A stretch of DNA of 64,000 nucleotides from Doris montereyensis (taxonomy: Eukaryota > Mollusca > Gastropoda > Nudibranchia > Dorididae): positions 455,001 to 519,000 of the forward strand of contig JAXRKP010000047.1 in assembly GCA_037039925.1 (NCBI GenBank), in the 5' to 3' direction. A program made the translations under genes and the position numbers. Under the pieces are notes generated by a model, which did not search any database, was not told the origin of the DNA, and saw nothing but the letters and a program-made list of their open reading frames with translations. This document shows, in pieces, positions 13,906-27,082 of this stretch (its first letter is position 1; each line of letters starts with the position of its first letter).

Positions 13906-14022
13906 CCTCAGCACTATCACATCAGGTACCTGTTTAGTAGTGTTATTGTTAAGTAGAGCATCATCGTTATCGATTGACCGCCCATGATTATCCAAACACC
14001 TCTCTCACTCTCAGACTCGGAA

Positions 14023-14202
14023 TCTCTCTCTCTCTCTCTCACTCTCTCTCACTCTCTCACACACAGTGACACTGACACTGACACACATTTTCTCTCTCTC
14101 CTTTCTTAATATTAAAAATAATATAGGTCTGTCTCTATCTTCCTCATTCCTTCTTCTCTCGAACTCTTTTTTAATCAATACCCTTTTTGTTTCCTTTTGA
14201 TT

Positions 14203-14277
<75 letters not shown>
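14023..14277. repeat. (CT)n microsatellites
   Basis: Two CT-repeat runs (about 14023-14062 and 14207-14277) separated by an imperfect pyrimidine-rich stretch with a CACTGACACTGACA run. Confidence 0.95.
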
Positions 14278-14280
<3 letters not shown>

Positions 14281-14499
14281 TTTAGCTACATATATAATAA
14301 AAGAGAATACAAAATGCAAGTTCACCTGAAGTTTAGGTAACTGATAACTTTAAATGTAAAATGTAAGTATGAATATTCAGATCTGGAATGCCAGTAAATA
14401 TAATATTATTATTATTAATATTATTAATATTATTGTTTCTCCGTTAGGTCGTAACTTTCGCCGCAGAACCCGGTTGTCACGCCACCTCTCGCCAGCTAT

Positions 14500-14700
14500 A
14501 GGCTATGGGCTACTTAGTACTAGAACCCCCCCCCCCGGGGAATTTTGCCCACTACGATTATGATTTTCTGAAAGTGAAAGGGTACACTTAGTAAATAGTA
14601 CTTAGGACTACTCACCAAAAAAAAAGTTTGCAAAAAAATGTTGGCAATCTGCAGAGTTATTGCCCCTGAATTGTCGAAAATTGTGAAAAAAACCCATTAT
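14500..14700 (+). repeat. Left inverted terminal region of Academ-like element
   Basis: Holds TAGGCTATGGGCTACT (14501-14516), a run of C, and ATTTTGCCCACTACG, matched in reverse complement near 19940-20120. The pairing is interrupted by small indels, consistent with an old copy. Confidence 0.6.
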
Positions 14701-15295
14701 TTTTTAAAAACTAAAACTTTCTGACCAAGTAAAAAAAAAAAAACTAGTTTAATTTTCTTTATATTTATATTGAGACTAAATTTGGTGCTCTAGGTTAAAC
14801 AAAACAGTTGTGGAAATTATTTACATGGCGTATGGAAGAAAAAACAAGTTTCAAATCAAAGTCGGTTTTTCTCAAAAACGAGAAAAAAAACATACATATT
14901 ATCAATATTATTAATAAGTGCAGTTGATTCCCTGCTGGGGATTACTATAACGAATTAAGAGCTACACAGGCGAACAAATTAGTTCAACAAATTATTGGCA
15001 CAATATAGAGTATTTATAAACCCTTAGCAATGCAGAGTTAGAGCACTTGGCAATTTGCGTATTAGTATTATTGATACAGTACATAAGAAGAAATGGAGAA
15101 AAAAATCATTGCATTTGCATCTAGAAATTGATGTGTATAGACTATAGGTCACATACATTATATTATATATATTATATGTGCTAGAAGTAGAAGAAAAGTT
15201 GCTTGAACTTGAATGCCAGTTATCCAAATTTTGTACAGTAAGCCAGAGGGTGTTGTGTGTATAGTCTTACTCAGTTACTCAGATTCAGATGCTTT

Positions 15296-18200
15296 CTATG
15301 CCATCAGTTCATCTTCACTGCTGCCACTTTCAGAATCTGAAACCCCACCTTCTTCATCGCTGGTAGTATCATAATACTGAAGATGCTTTTCATCAATGTC
15401 TTTCCTTGTTCTGTATCTAATCCAGACAGAATATCAGCCAATTGTTGGGGGACTAAGTCTTTCTCCACTGATAGATATAAAATAAGATAGCACTCCACCG
15501 TTACCTCTGTTCCAGCCGTGATTTTGCGGGTCGGGTATTAATAAGGTTGAGCCAGATGTGCCTGCTTCCGTATTAAAGTTTGATAGTAATGATACTTTGC
15601 TCTTACTCAATCTTAGGATTTACAGCTTCTTCAAGGCTTCTCTGCAAGGTGGCAGTAAGCTGATGTCAAATCCGTCAAAGCATAACACTAATAACAGTAA
15701 GCTGTGACTTTTTGCCATGTACTTAAGCCGTACAAGATCATGACAAAGCTTGTTTGCGCTGGAGTATCCTGTTTTCCGTAAAGGAAAGGTGACAAACAAA
15801 CTTTTCCAGATTGATAAGCAGCTCTGGAGAAACAATTTCAGATGTTCCCTGTTCCTTGAATGATTCAGCAAACTCTGGATGCTTGTGAAGAATTTTGAGA
15901 GGCTTCACTTTTCCTTTCTGGACAAAGCGCTAGTCACATCACACCCAGTGAAAGCGTGGAGTCCAAGAACAGAATCCTGTATGTGTGTTTCCATCTTGTC
16001 ACAGAGTCTTTGGATGTGTATGAGTCTTCTTTTGTTCCATATCCCTGTGTCAAAATACAAGGGGTGTGAAATGTTCACAAAATGCAACCATCAATCATCA
16101 ATAGAAACACATCAGTGTCTGGTGAACGAATGATCATGTTTGTGTTTGGAAATTGGAGTCACAATGTTCTGGTCAGAGTAGATGGCATGTAGTTAAGTAA
16201 GTATTGTAAGATCAGTAGTGTGTCTGCCTCCTCGTGGCTGGATGCTAAGTCTTACACAGGTCTTGAGTCTGTGGTCTTTCCATCACTGCTACTGAGTACA
16301 AAGCACTGGTGGTCACAAGCAAAATACACTTCTCTGTTCAGCAACATCATGGCATAGCAATCTTGTTGCCATTCATTGATGAGTAAAAACTGTGTCGGCT
16401 GCTTTTTGTTTTCATCATTCAGCAGAAACATTTTTAAATCTTTGGGAACCTTTGTAGAAGAGTCTCGCACTGTGAATGTCTGAGATTCCCCCTTCGAATC
16501 CGTTTCAAAGATTTAATGGAATCTTCCTTGTACTTGTAGTTATCTGTAACGAAGTGGACCTTGTCAACTTTGGGAGAGCGCAAAATATTGTACTGGCTAC
16601 CCTCGCCAAAAGTGTCCGGTAGATCAGACACATGTAGAGCATGATAGAACGCATTCCCATCTATAATGTGAATGTGTTCTTGGTCTTGAGCTGGGCTATG
16701 AAGAGCTGATTTATCTTCTACTTTCTAGTTTATGCACCAGAACTGCTTTGTTTGTTTTGATAAGAAAACCATCGGAGGTGGCGAGTGCCCAAGGTACTGA
16801 TCCTAGAGGATATTCCATCACCTTTTGGAGGTCCAGATCATTTTCAGTAGATAACATAAGAAGCTGCCCAAACATGTTTCTTTGTGCTGTTATTTTCACT
16901 TCCTTTTTTTGGATTTCTTCAACTTGGCTGTCTTTTGCTGTGAAGCAAACGTTAGTTTCTTGTTTCTCTTGAGAGGTGCATGAAAACTATCACTATCAAA
17001 AATCAGTATCAGTTTTTTCAATCAGTGTTGTCCTAACAAAGCTTTCATACAGCTGTTTGCCATCTTTTTCAATTGACAAGAGATCTGCTGCTACTTTCTC
17101 TGTAGCCTCCATTCCTGAAGACAGTGAAATCAGTTTGTCATTTCTGACAGTGTCAAATGGGTTGATGAATGATTCAAATGATTGCTTGACACTTTGTACA
17201 CATTTCTTTGATTGTCTTATTTGTGATTGCAGGCAGTCTTTGTGTGCTTGATCTTTGGAGTCTGAGTCTTTCAATAGAGCAGTAACAAGACTTGCCCTGT
17301 TGTGTCTTATGACACTATTGACACACTATTTTTAGTATGCAGCTACGTTTTGACTGAATCCCACAATGCCACCCTTACATTTTGCTTGGCGGTTGATTGT
17401 TTGCTCAATTGTCAAGTCCACATCATTTCTTGCCCCTGACACCGGTGACCTGCTCACACTGAATTCTTTGACTCAAAGTAAGAAGTTATTCTGCACCGGG
17501 ATGAGAATCCTTCAGGTTCAGTAGAAGGATGATGTATGCACTGAGGTATCTAGCATAGTTCGGGTGGTCCATGCTAAAGAAAAGGGGACACATCTGCTCA
17601 AGGCAAGTGATATGCAAGTCAAAGTCATTTCTCTTTGTTGCTGTCTGCAAGTAAGACAGTTGAGGACTTTCCATACTGTATCCATGTACAGCATCCAAAA
17701 CTGAGCAGTTTTGCCCAGTTTCCCATGACGAACATCCTGTTTGAACTGAAATGAGCTCTCACTCTCAACAAGTTCTTTCAAGGAGCTCGTACGATCACCA
17801 CTAATTTCGTTGTTGGAATTAGAAAAATCTTTCAATTCCTCCTTTGCCCTTTCAAACAATGAGCTAAGCTGTCTGTGTTGCTGAAAAGCATCGAATGAAA
17901 GCCGCTCCAGAGCCTCCATAACAGCTTTGTGCACCCTGAGTGATCTGTTCTAATGTTTGCCTTTCATCATCTTTTCAATAGACCCACTGGCACAGATTTT
18001 GGAGTCTATTACAAAATGATGTGTTGGATTCGAAGAAGTAGAATCCACTTCCACACATCATTTTGCCTATTGCTTTTAAATATGCACAAAGTATGTGGAA
18101 CACACCGAGGTGAATAATCACACCTTTATAGAGAACTTTGTTCTGCCACATAAGCAAAAATGCCATCTTTGCTACAGCCAGATCAAATGTGATGAAAGTA

Positions 18201-19510
18201 AACTTTTGACCAACTGCTCTGCTTGCCTCTTGTAAAATTTTCACTACTTCCTGTACTGTTGAATGTTCTGTAATAGGCTGGCTCAGAGGCTCCATGTAAT
18301 CTACAGTTGAGCAGGTACTATCAGTGTTCAACTCATTTGACACTCATCCATTCCAACCGGGAACACTCTGCTGACCATCCTTGTTCATTTCAGATCTTGA
18401 TATTATCCACATGAAGTTTGAAAAGTCAATCTTGAAGTCAATTTATTTATCAAGCGATATTCTGTTTGTCATCAAGTTGGGTTCCACCTTAGAATTAGAA
18501 TTGATGAAACATGGCTCAAGCTGTTTTTGTGGAACATGAATTGACCTCTTCTTTGTCCTGTCAGTGTCAATACTGTCAACCTCTGGTGTTGGCTGGGAAA
18601 TGTATGGTTGTTCTTTGATTTCTTGTATGACTATTCCATGAGTTGAATGAGTGGTTCCTGCTCCTGATAGAGTTTCCTCATTCAAGTCAAAATTGTCCTA
18701 ACAGAAGTGAGTGATGAGATTGTTGTCAAATGTCAGGCATGATTGATGGAGGCAAACAGCCTGAAGAAACCTGTATACTGTCACACATGGCAGTTTCCAT
18801 TTCTAAGAGAAATGAGTGGGATACAGAATGTTCTTGCCGGGTTAAGATATTGATCAGCTGAGTTTCCTGTCAAATGACACACACACACACATACCAATCA
18901 TGATGTGTTTCGGCATTTTCCATTCCCTTTGTCACATTGTAGCAATCATATGTCCTGACCAGTAGAAACAACCCGCCTGTGGCATCTTGTTGACTGGGGT
19001 TTTCCATTCTTGGAATAAAGGAAGGAAAGAAATGTTATTAATAAAATGTTGATGTTAATAATTGTGGTAACTGTAATGTTTCTGTGTGCAGATCTTTGTC
19101 TGCTGGAGGCCAAGGTAACTGTTGACTTTCATTGCATCCGTGAAAAACTGCTCGTCGAATCACCATTGCAGCTTCTATTACGAGTCTTTCTTCAGAGATT
19201 GCATTTTCAAAGGCGACTCCAACAGCCTGTCCTGTTGGAATTTCATCAGAATACACAAGATCACTTGTCCCAGAATATCTCTGCCAGAAGTTGATCCTAG
19301 ACTTCAGGTGTTTCACAAGTTTGTCCTTCAGCTTATACGTCTTGTAGTACTTGTTGTAAAACTCTGGATGATGACTTTGCATGTAGGTGCAATACATTTC
19401 TTTCAAGAGAGTAATTCTAACATGGGCCTTTCCAATAATATGTTCTTCCACATACTGACAGACATGCTGAAACGCCTTGGAGTGGGCTTCCTCCTCTGCA
19501 GATTGAGCTT
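15296..19510 (-). pseudogene. Decayed Academ-type gene with XPG/FEN-like nuclease C-terminus
   Basis: A minus-strand coding region broken into many frames. From the N-terminal side: HVRITLLKEMYCTYMQSHHPEFYNKYYKTYKLK (19430-19330); VIIHLGVFHILCAYLKAIGK (about 18125-18060); NYARYLSAYIILLLNLKD (about 17565-17510); NDVDLTIEQTINRQAKCKGG (about 17430-17370); FESFINPFDTVRNDKLISLSSG (17180-17115); DLDLQKVMEYPLGSVPWAL (16835-16775); LKMFLLNDENKK (about 16440). The last third has SSHEEADT (about 16235), RSPDTDVFLLMI (about 16110) and LHAFTGCDVTSALSRKEK (15960-15905). These three blocks correspond in order and spacing to the acidic active-site segments and the GCD helix-hairpin-helix region of XPG/FEN nucleases (EAEA, S-D-D, GCDY--G-G). 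It ends in an acidic tail, SGSSEDELMA. From memory this architecture matches a multicopy protein family common in cnidarian and molluscan genomes. Internal stops and frameshifts make this copy non-functional unless some are intron edges. Confidence 0.65.
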
Positions 19511-19939
19511 TCTTCAGCTTCTACCTTTTCTTCTTCAGAACAATGTTTAGAAGTAGAAGCGAGTTAATGTCTCTCCTCCTTACGTGTGTATGCTTTTCTT
19601 CATGGTTCATGATACCATGCCTCTTGGGCGATGAGGTCAACATTTTCAACTTGGCCTCGAAGCTTGGAGTCAGAATTTCTGTAGACGGCTTCTTTTATGG
19701 AGGCTTCAGCTGTTCTGGTAACGCATTTTACCAGCTTATGAAGTTTCTTGGCTCATTTGCTGTCATTTGGTCCATTTTGTAGTCTTTTCACAGAAAAGGC
19801 ATTGAAGGGCCATAACTCCTTAATTGTAATTAATTAGCAAATTATTATTTTTACAACGCTTACACCTCTCTAGCAGTATTGAGCTTTACTTCATATATGA
19901 AAGTACACATTTTTGGCTGTACAGAACATCCCAACACCA

Positions 19940-20120
19940 AAATCAATTTTTTTCTTAGTTTTTGACAATCAATGGTCGTAGAACTAGATTGCCAACTTTT
20001 TTTTGGGGATGTCCCCAGGGCCTACCCTTTTCAGAAAATCATAGTGGGCAAAACTCCCCGGGGGGGGAGGGAGGGGGATGGGGGGATGGGGAGGTTCCCC
20101 TCCAGTAGCCCATAGCCTAC
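19940..20120 (-). repeat. Right inverted terminal region of Academ-like element
   Basis: Reverse complement carries GGCTATGGGCTACT, a C/G-rich run, GGGGAGTTTTGCCCACTA and TGATTTTCTGAAA, mirroring 14500-14700. Confidence 0.6.
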
Positions 20121-22245
20121 TACTACTAGTGATGGTTGCTACATTATCTCCGTTTCTTTCGTGAAACTTGAACCCCCCCCCCCCTAAAATAACAACCATT
20201 CCCTATCGTGGTAGTTGTTTAATAGAATCGACTGGACTAGCTTATCCTTTTTCCAAAGAGAGCAGAAACAATAAAACCAGCAGCACAGTTAATTCAAGTG
20301 TCAGTATCGAACTCAACATTCATAAAACTCCGACATTCAGCGTTTTGGATCCATTTCTTCTGTAAAATTTATAGGATTTACATGCCGTCTCCTCCTCATC
20401 CCCCAAAACAAAAAAGAAAAAAACAACCACCCCCCCCATACACTTTAATTAAAACAATACAGACTGACAAACGTAAACAAGCATTGAACAATCTTCATCT
20501 ATCTCAACCATGCTCCTCTTCATGTTAGTAATCTTACCTTACACTTACATTAAACTTACAATACTTACACCGTATCTGATGCAAAGGTAAAAGTAGAGCT
20601 GATTGAAAGTCTCTTTTGAATATCCTTTATTTGGCTTTGAAAATGTGCTGTTTATGATGCACATAAAAAAATTTGAAAATTTGTTATCAAGCCTGAACAA
20701 GGTTTAATGTTAGTCTCAATATTAATCATACTTATGACTATGAGTGTGAAATCAACAGAGCAACAAGAACATTTTCAAGGCCTCAGTGTTTAGAAAGAAA
20801 GTAGTACAGTATATTGACAAAATTGAAAGCTTCACTTTGTTTAAAAAAAAAAAGAAGAAAGGGCAAGTGAATCTAAAATAAAATAAGAAACTGTACAACA
20901 ATCTGATCAAAATTACAAAATGCATGAAATTTCATTAAATGCATTTCTTTCCCCTTTCCATGACAATATAACGCACAAGATTATCATACTTCATAAAGAT
21001 GATGCAAAGAATTAGAAGATGGATTAGCATGAATATCTATCGAATCATAGGCATTATAAATAATGAGACTCTTCCTGCTGGTGTTTAACGGAGAAGGAAT
21101 GAAGAACGGACAGTTTCACAGTTTAGATCAATTGTTCAAGCAGCCTTTTTGAAGGGAAGAAAACCAACTCATGTTTCGTTGATCTCTGATGTGCTTTGTG
21201 TTGTCATTATGATTTATAAACTCCTTGGACACATGCTAAATAACATACATACATACACACACAGACTAACACTAACACTCAGTACACTAAATGCTTGTAC
21301 GAACACTGTTTAAAGGATAGCACTTTTTAACTCTAAATCTAAATAATTCTTTCTCTTCGGCTTGAACTAAGTTGAACAGACAAAAGAACACAACAATAGT
21401 TACAAGAATTGAGCGGCTGACGTGGTGAAAGTACACCCACTGAAATAAAAATGGCCGTCTTTGTAGCAACTCGTTCCTCAATGGCCCAAACAGATTGACA
21501 AATTTTGCATTACAAGTGTGATGATACTATTGTGAGCCGCATATATTATAAGATACAGCATGGTTTGGATCACAGACATCACTGGATTAGTTATAGCTAA
21601 TTGTGCAACAAGATCACATCAGCTTGTCTAGAGAATAAAGAAATGACCCACCTTGATGATCAGTGGGAATGATTTCTGATGTTTATTTTCCCATTAAAAT
21701 GAACTGATTGACCATGTGTATATCTGTGTCAGAGTACCAGGAACAGCGCAAATTGAATATTTCATATATATATATATATATATAACGTACATCTCAAACT
21801 TTGACTGCTCTCGACTCAGGAACCACTGCACCCACAACCTCCATATTTCGCATGTAGATTTCTAACAGGCTGCTTTAGGTTATCTTAGCGAATAAACTTT
21901 TGGGTCTTTGTTGCTGTCGCCAGTTAATGCAAGTGGGAACTTTTAAATATTACAATTAATACAATACAATACACATTTGTGCATTGTTACCTCTTGTTAA
22001 CATCAGACAAAAAACCCACATGGAATATAACGACAAATCGGAATAAAACAACCCATCTATTCTTTTAAATAAGAGTCATTCTTAAAAGCAGTGAAGACTG
22101 TATACATTGTATATATATGTGCACATGCACATTCTCAGTGATTCTTACGTACATACAAATATGCATTTGGCCTAGAGTGACCAGTAATCTCACAGTTTTC
22201 TGTGTCACAAAGTTAATAGAAATGGAAACATTGTCAGTCTCAAGC
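20121..22245. other. Non-coding spacer
   Basis: AT-rich with C-runs at 20170-20190 and 20428-20440 and a (TA)n at 21766-21784. No gene or element recognised. Confidence 0.5.
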
Positions 22246-22595
22246 TAAGAGGCATAGAGGCATTGTAGCAAAACCGTAGAGCTGTGAGTTTGTAATCATG
22301 ATGACACGAGTTCAAAACCCATGGCTGACCCAGGTATTTTTTTCACAACATTGTACTCTTAGGAAAGGTATTTCACTCTACTTGTTCTCACTTGTCAGGT
22401 GTGAACGAGTACCCAGCTATAGTCAGAGTGATAGCACTAAATGCCCAACAGGCTGCTGTACTGTATGCTGTTCCCCTGGGAGTTGAAAAGGATATTGAAT
22501 GAAATGGCCTGCTGAGGGATAAATGATGTACAGTCGGTGAGCCTACACTTGTGCCGGGATACGAACTATTAAGTCCATCTTTATCTTTTATTTTT
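22246..22595 (+). repeat. tRNA-derived SINE, family S1, copy 1
   Basis: About 350 bp. The head (AGAGGCATTGTAGC...GTAGAGCTGTGAG) and the block CACGAGTTCAAAACCC fit Pol III A and B boxes. The body follows: ACTCTTAGGAAAGGTATTTC, GGTGTGAACGAGTACCCAGCTATA, CCCCTGGGAGTTGAAAAGG, GGGATACGAACT. A second copy at 30029-30378 matches over the full length, including the 3' segment TCCATCTTTRTCTTT. Confidence 0.8.
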
Positions 22596-23954
22596 GCTTA
22601 CTGGTACACTATCTTCAGATGACACCAAATACAGCACGTGAGTATGAGATTTTGTTTCTGTTTGAAATAGGGTCTAAGTCCAATGTTGTTAGTGAGTGAT
22701 TTTACATGTCAAGTGGGGATAGCAATTTTTCTCTCCACTCAACAATAAGTCAGTGGTTTCTGTCGACATGCCTACCAGGGCACAGTGGCGTCATGTATGA
22801 CAAAAATGAAAGTGAAAGCACACAACTTCAACCCTTATTCACAACATTTACAATGAAAAACCCCCCAGAAAATTATGATACAATTGGTCAAGGCAGGAAC
22901 GTCAGGTCAAGTAAAATGTTAGTTGTTGATAGCCAATGAATCAAGGGAAGAGACAAGATTATTGATAATAGGCTATATCATCAATCCCCACAAATTTGCA
23001 GGTTGTTTTCTCTATAAAATGAATTTTGCACGTGTCAGCATCAATATAACATTAATCAACAATAGGGTTTATTGAAAATAAGGTTGCATAAGCATTAATA
23101 TCATTCAAATATGAATATTTCGTGAGAACATTGTATACTTATCTCATGTTTCAATATTTTGAAAGATGAAAATTGTATTAAACTGCCCTCATGTCATCAT
23201 CATTAACTGATGAATATTTTTGAAAATTATACATAAACATTATGCTGGAAGTATGATCTAAAGTTGTTGAGTAACATAATAAATATTTTCTTCTGAGCTG
23301 ACTGTCCAACAAATTAAATCATCTGTTAAAAGGCAAGACATATTCATATAATAATCTGCAACAAATATATCATGTGGTAATCATTACCACTACCATACAA
23401 GGAAAGAGAAGGGGTTTTTAGAGTAAAATATATACATTATATTCAAAATTCTATAGACACTAAAATAAGGGACTTTGCAATTAATTCAATTAATTTTCTA
23501 AATGACAAGGTTAAAATGGACCCTTTTACTTCTAGACATGCTGAAGAACTTCCAATTAATAACATTTTTCGTATGATTATGATTCTAGTTTAAGTCGTTG
23601 AAAATGTTCAGCAAATATTTACTGTATTTGATGAGGCATACCTGATGAAACTTGAAAAGGAATCAGCCTATTGGGTATATTTAGCAAAACCTTAGAAAAC
23701 AAAATCGTAAATTCAGGATCCTTCACTTATTTGGAGAATCTAGAGATGGGTGAGAAAATTCAGTATGACAATTGACATTGAAATGTAAAATTTATTTGGC
23801 ATGTATGGATAACAAATCACAAATCAAATACATGTGTGTGATTAATTTAATTTAATACAAGATATCAAACATCACGGAACATTAAAAACATTGATTCATA
23901 GAAGGTTTAACTTTATCATATCCCTGTTCTGAAAATAAAAAATTAGATCGTAAC
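22596..23954. other. Non-coding spacer
   Basis: AT-rich; no coding, RNA or repeat feature recognised. Confidence 0.5.
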
Positions 23955-24470
23955 CCATTGTCAAAAAGTAACATTTTGGAGAAAATTACATTAAAACAAT
24001 TTTTTCTGTTATTTGAATGTTTTTTCACATATAAACCTAGAAAAGAATAGTATAATACTTTGAAACATCATACAATCTTGAGAGGCTCTCAAATACTTCT
24101 TGTCGACCCAGTTTCAACTGCTCCAGGTCCCTATCACTCAAGTTGGATGGCTTATTTTTTAATAACAAGTGCTATGGAATGTGCCATTTAATTTCTGACC
24201 AATCTAAACCAATATTCATAAAAGTTCGTCAAAAGTAGATTTTACGGATAGAATACTTTGTGATGATTTTAAAATGAGTATTATTGCTAAATGTTAGACA
24301 AAATTTCTGGCTTTTATAGTACAGCAGATGTGTTGAAGGTTAAGTCTGTATTACTTCTAAATAAAAATCATATATATAATTAAAGAACTGATACTGAGCT
24401 TTTTTTTTAGGGTATCAATGTCAAGGGAAGGAACTGCTCAATCCAGTAGTACAATAAACTAGATTTTTTC
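23955..24470 (+). repeat. Unclassified dispersed repeat R1, copy 2
   Basis: Aligns by eye over its length with 3960-4445: GTCAAAAAGTAACATTTTGG, CATCATACAATCTTGAGAGG, CAACTGCTCCAGGTCC, GATACTGAGCTTT, GGAACTGCTCAATCCAGTAG and ACAATAAACTAGATTT. It has insertions of a few tens of bases in the second half. No ORF. Confidence 0.7.
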
Positions 24471-25212
24471 AATTTATCAACAAAAAGAAAGGGCTGACCG
24501 AATAGTTCAAAAATACCCAATCAAATCAAAATGAAACGAAAGTCCCCGCTCTCAATAATTTAAAACACCAAATAGTCATAAACTGTATTCAGAGCAATCT
24601 CTCTCAATCATCAGGCCGTGGAAACAATAAACATGCAATAAATTCATTCATTCATATTTTTGGCTGAGTCCCGCATGAGCCGAATAACAAAGACAAACAA
24701 ACAACTGCTGCTGGTGCTAATTGCCATCACACTGGGCAAAATATGATTATGATACAACCGATGGCTTCTTGAAAGTCAGACGACAGGCTTAGTAAAAATC
24801 TAAAAATGCTATCGGGGCACATCCGGAGGCCTCTTGATAGCGAAAAAATCCAAACATATCGATACACATCTGATGGCCCCAGAATTCACCCTAAATATTA
24901 AGTAACCGGTAGCGCCGTTGGGGTATCCTTCATTTATATTCATCTGTATCCATATGTGTAGAAAACAATATTTTAGAGACGAAATGATAAAGGCAGCAAA
25001 GAAAAGATGGTTCTGCAGTCCAAATTACAATTTATCCTTTCCTAAAAACTGGTCCTTCTTCAAAGGGAAAAAATTACTAATTACAGCTTACTTGTATTGC
25101 ATGATTCTGTATCACAAATCATCTGTTTTACAAACAATCAATAAAAAATATTTTAATAAAATAATTGCAGTTTCACTTAATTTTACATCCATATGTAATA
25201 TATAATTTTGCA
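24471..25212. other. Non-coding spacer, probably 3' flank/UTR of the minus-strand gene
   Basis: Lies just beyond the stop codon of the death-domain exon on the minus strand. It contains candidate polyadenylation hexamers in reverse complement, but no single site stands out. Confidence 0.35.
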
Positions 25213-25559
25213 TTACAAAAATGAGTTGTGTCTATCAATCATTTTCAACAAATCCTCCTCGGCATCCAATCTTGGTATTGCTTGAAGGTCTTCTTTGAGA
25301 TCCCAAACTGTATAACGCTGAAATTCTACTTCATTCAACAAGCTGCAGAAAATTCCATCAGGATGATTTTTCTTCTCAAAGTTCTGGATGGTGGTGAAAT
25401 TCCAGTGGTAAAGGGACACTAAGTATTTCCAATTTTTGCAGCCTGAGCTGTTAAATGTTGTACCTAAAAACGTTATGAAGTCTAGTGGCAATTCTCGAAT
25501 ATAAGTATCATCTTTTATGGGTGTGCGATAACTTACTGACCGAGAAGCTCTACTACAGG
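25213..25559 (-). CDS. Death-domain terminal exon
   Basis: Last coding exon of a minus-strand gene. It starts right after a strong acceptor (pyrimidine tract TTCCTTTCACTTTCACAG) in phase 1 and runs to TAA at 25215-25213. The product segment is about 115 residues. After a short basic/Ser lead (SRASRSVSYR) it has an amphipathic helical block with LPLDFITFLG, a Trp in NWKYLVSLYHW, IQNFEKKNHPDGIFCSLLNE and TVWDLKEDLQAI..EEDLLKMI. The order helix-Trp-helix, FE/P-x-G and T-V-x-D-L matches Death domains (MyD88, NF-kappa-B p105, UNC5-like), which assemble by self-association in innate immune and apoptosis signalling. A C-terminal death domain suggests a receptor or adaptor, but the rest of the protein is not visible enough to name it. 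The match is from memory of the fold, not a search. Confidence 0.6.
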
Positions 25560-25865
25560 CTGTGAAAGTGAAAGGAAGACAAATTTGACACATATGAATT
25601 TGATATCAATATGTATATCTTACAAACGTACAGTCACGTCTCGATAATCAGAACACCTCCCGTTCTGAGCAATTTATCCGGATTATCGAATCCCTAATCA
25701 AAGTGTCACATTGTAAATCAGCAAATGGTCTCAGAACTTAAAGTAATAAAGGCCTGGTGTATATTACGGGACACAGAGTGCTAGGTAGATGCTGTTCATC
25801 ACTGTCCTGACCTCCCTTTCTCTGACTTGTACCTCAGATTTCTTGCTTATGCACAATTTACACCA

Positions 25866-25987
25866 TGCCCGAAGAAGAAGAAGAGGAAGAAGAAGAAGAA
25901 AAAGAAGAAGAGGAAGAGGAAGAGGAGGAAGAAGAAGAAGAAGAAGAAGAAGAAGAAGAAGAAGAAGAAGAAGAAGAAGAAGAAGAA

Positions 25988-26019
<32 letters not shown>

Positions 26020-26031
26020 AGAGGAAGAGAG
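25866..26031. repeat. (GAA)n microsatellite
   Basis: About 165 bp of GAA/GAG trinucleotide repeat inside the outer pogo-like element. The poly-Glu and poly-Ser frames are artefacts. Confidence 0.97.
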
Positions 26032-26190
26032 AGAGGTGAGGAAAAGAGAGACAGACAAAATTGCTAAATCTGTAGTGGTGGTAGGAAAGTTGAGTCGGTG
26101 GCTTTGGTATGCTATCAGGGGAACGGTTAGACTATCTTGGAATGCTGAGTATTCGGTTTATTGAAGCATTAACTCTCTATATAATTAATA

Positions 26191-26931
<741 letters not shown>

Positions 26932-27082
26932 TAACATTCCAAAATTGAGTTTTCAGCTCCGGAATCCCGACTTCCGGATTATTGGGCACAGATAAAGAAG
27001 AGAAAATATGTCCCCAGCTCATATGTGCAGATTATCGAGACATCCAGATTATCGAAGTCCGGACTATCGAGACGTGACTGTA

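Larger units (their letters stand above)
14500..20120 (-). mobile_element. Large inverted-repeat-bounded element, Academ-like
   Basis: About 5.6 kb bounded by diverged inverted repeats. The left end (14500-14700, + strand) and the reverse complement of the right end (20120-19940) share, in the same order, TAGGCTATGGGCTACT, a C-run, GGGGARTTTTGCCCACTA, ATGATTTTCTGAAA, AAGGGTA, a run of A then GTTGGCAATCT, and ATTGTCRAAAA. Between them a minus-strand decayed gene (15296-19510) carries nuclease signatures resembling the XPG-like nuclease known from Academ DNA transposons. Terminal bases and target duplications could not be fixed because the outer ends are diverged. Classification as Academ rests on the nuclease motifs plus inverted ends. 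Confidence 0.55.

Noticed and set aside
19046..19782. Plus-strand ORFs over the Academ-like gene
   Set aside because: Shadows of the minus-strand coding sequence; they lack domain signatures.
25858..26164. Poly-Glu, poly-Lys/Arg and poly-Ser ORFs
   Set aside because: Translations of a (GAA)n array within a pogo-like element.
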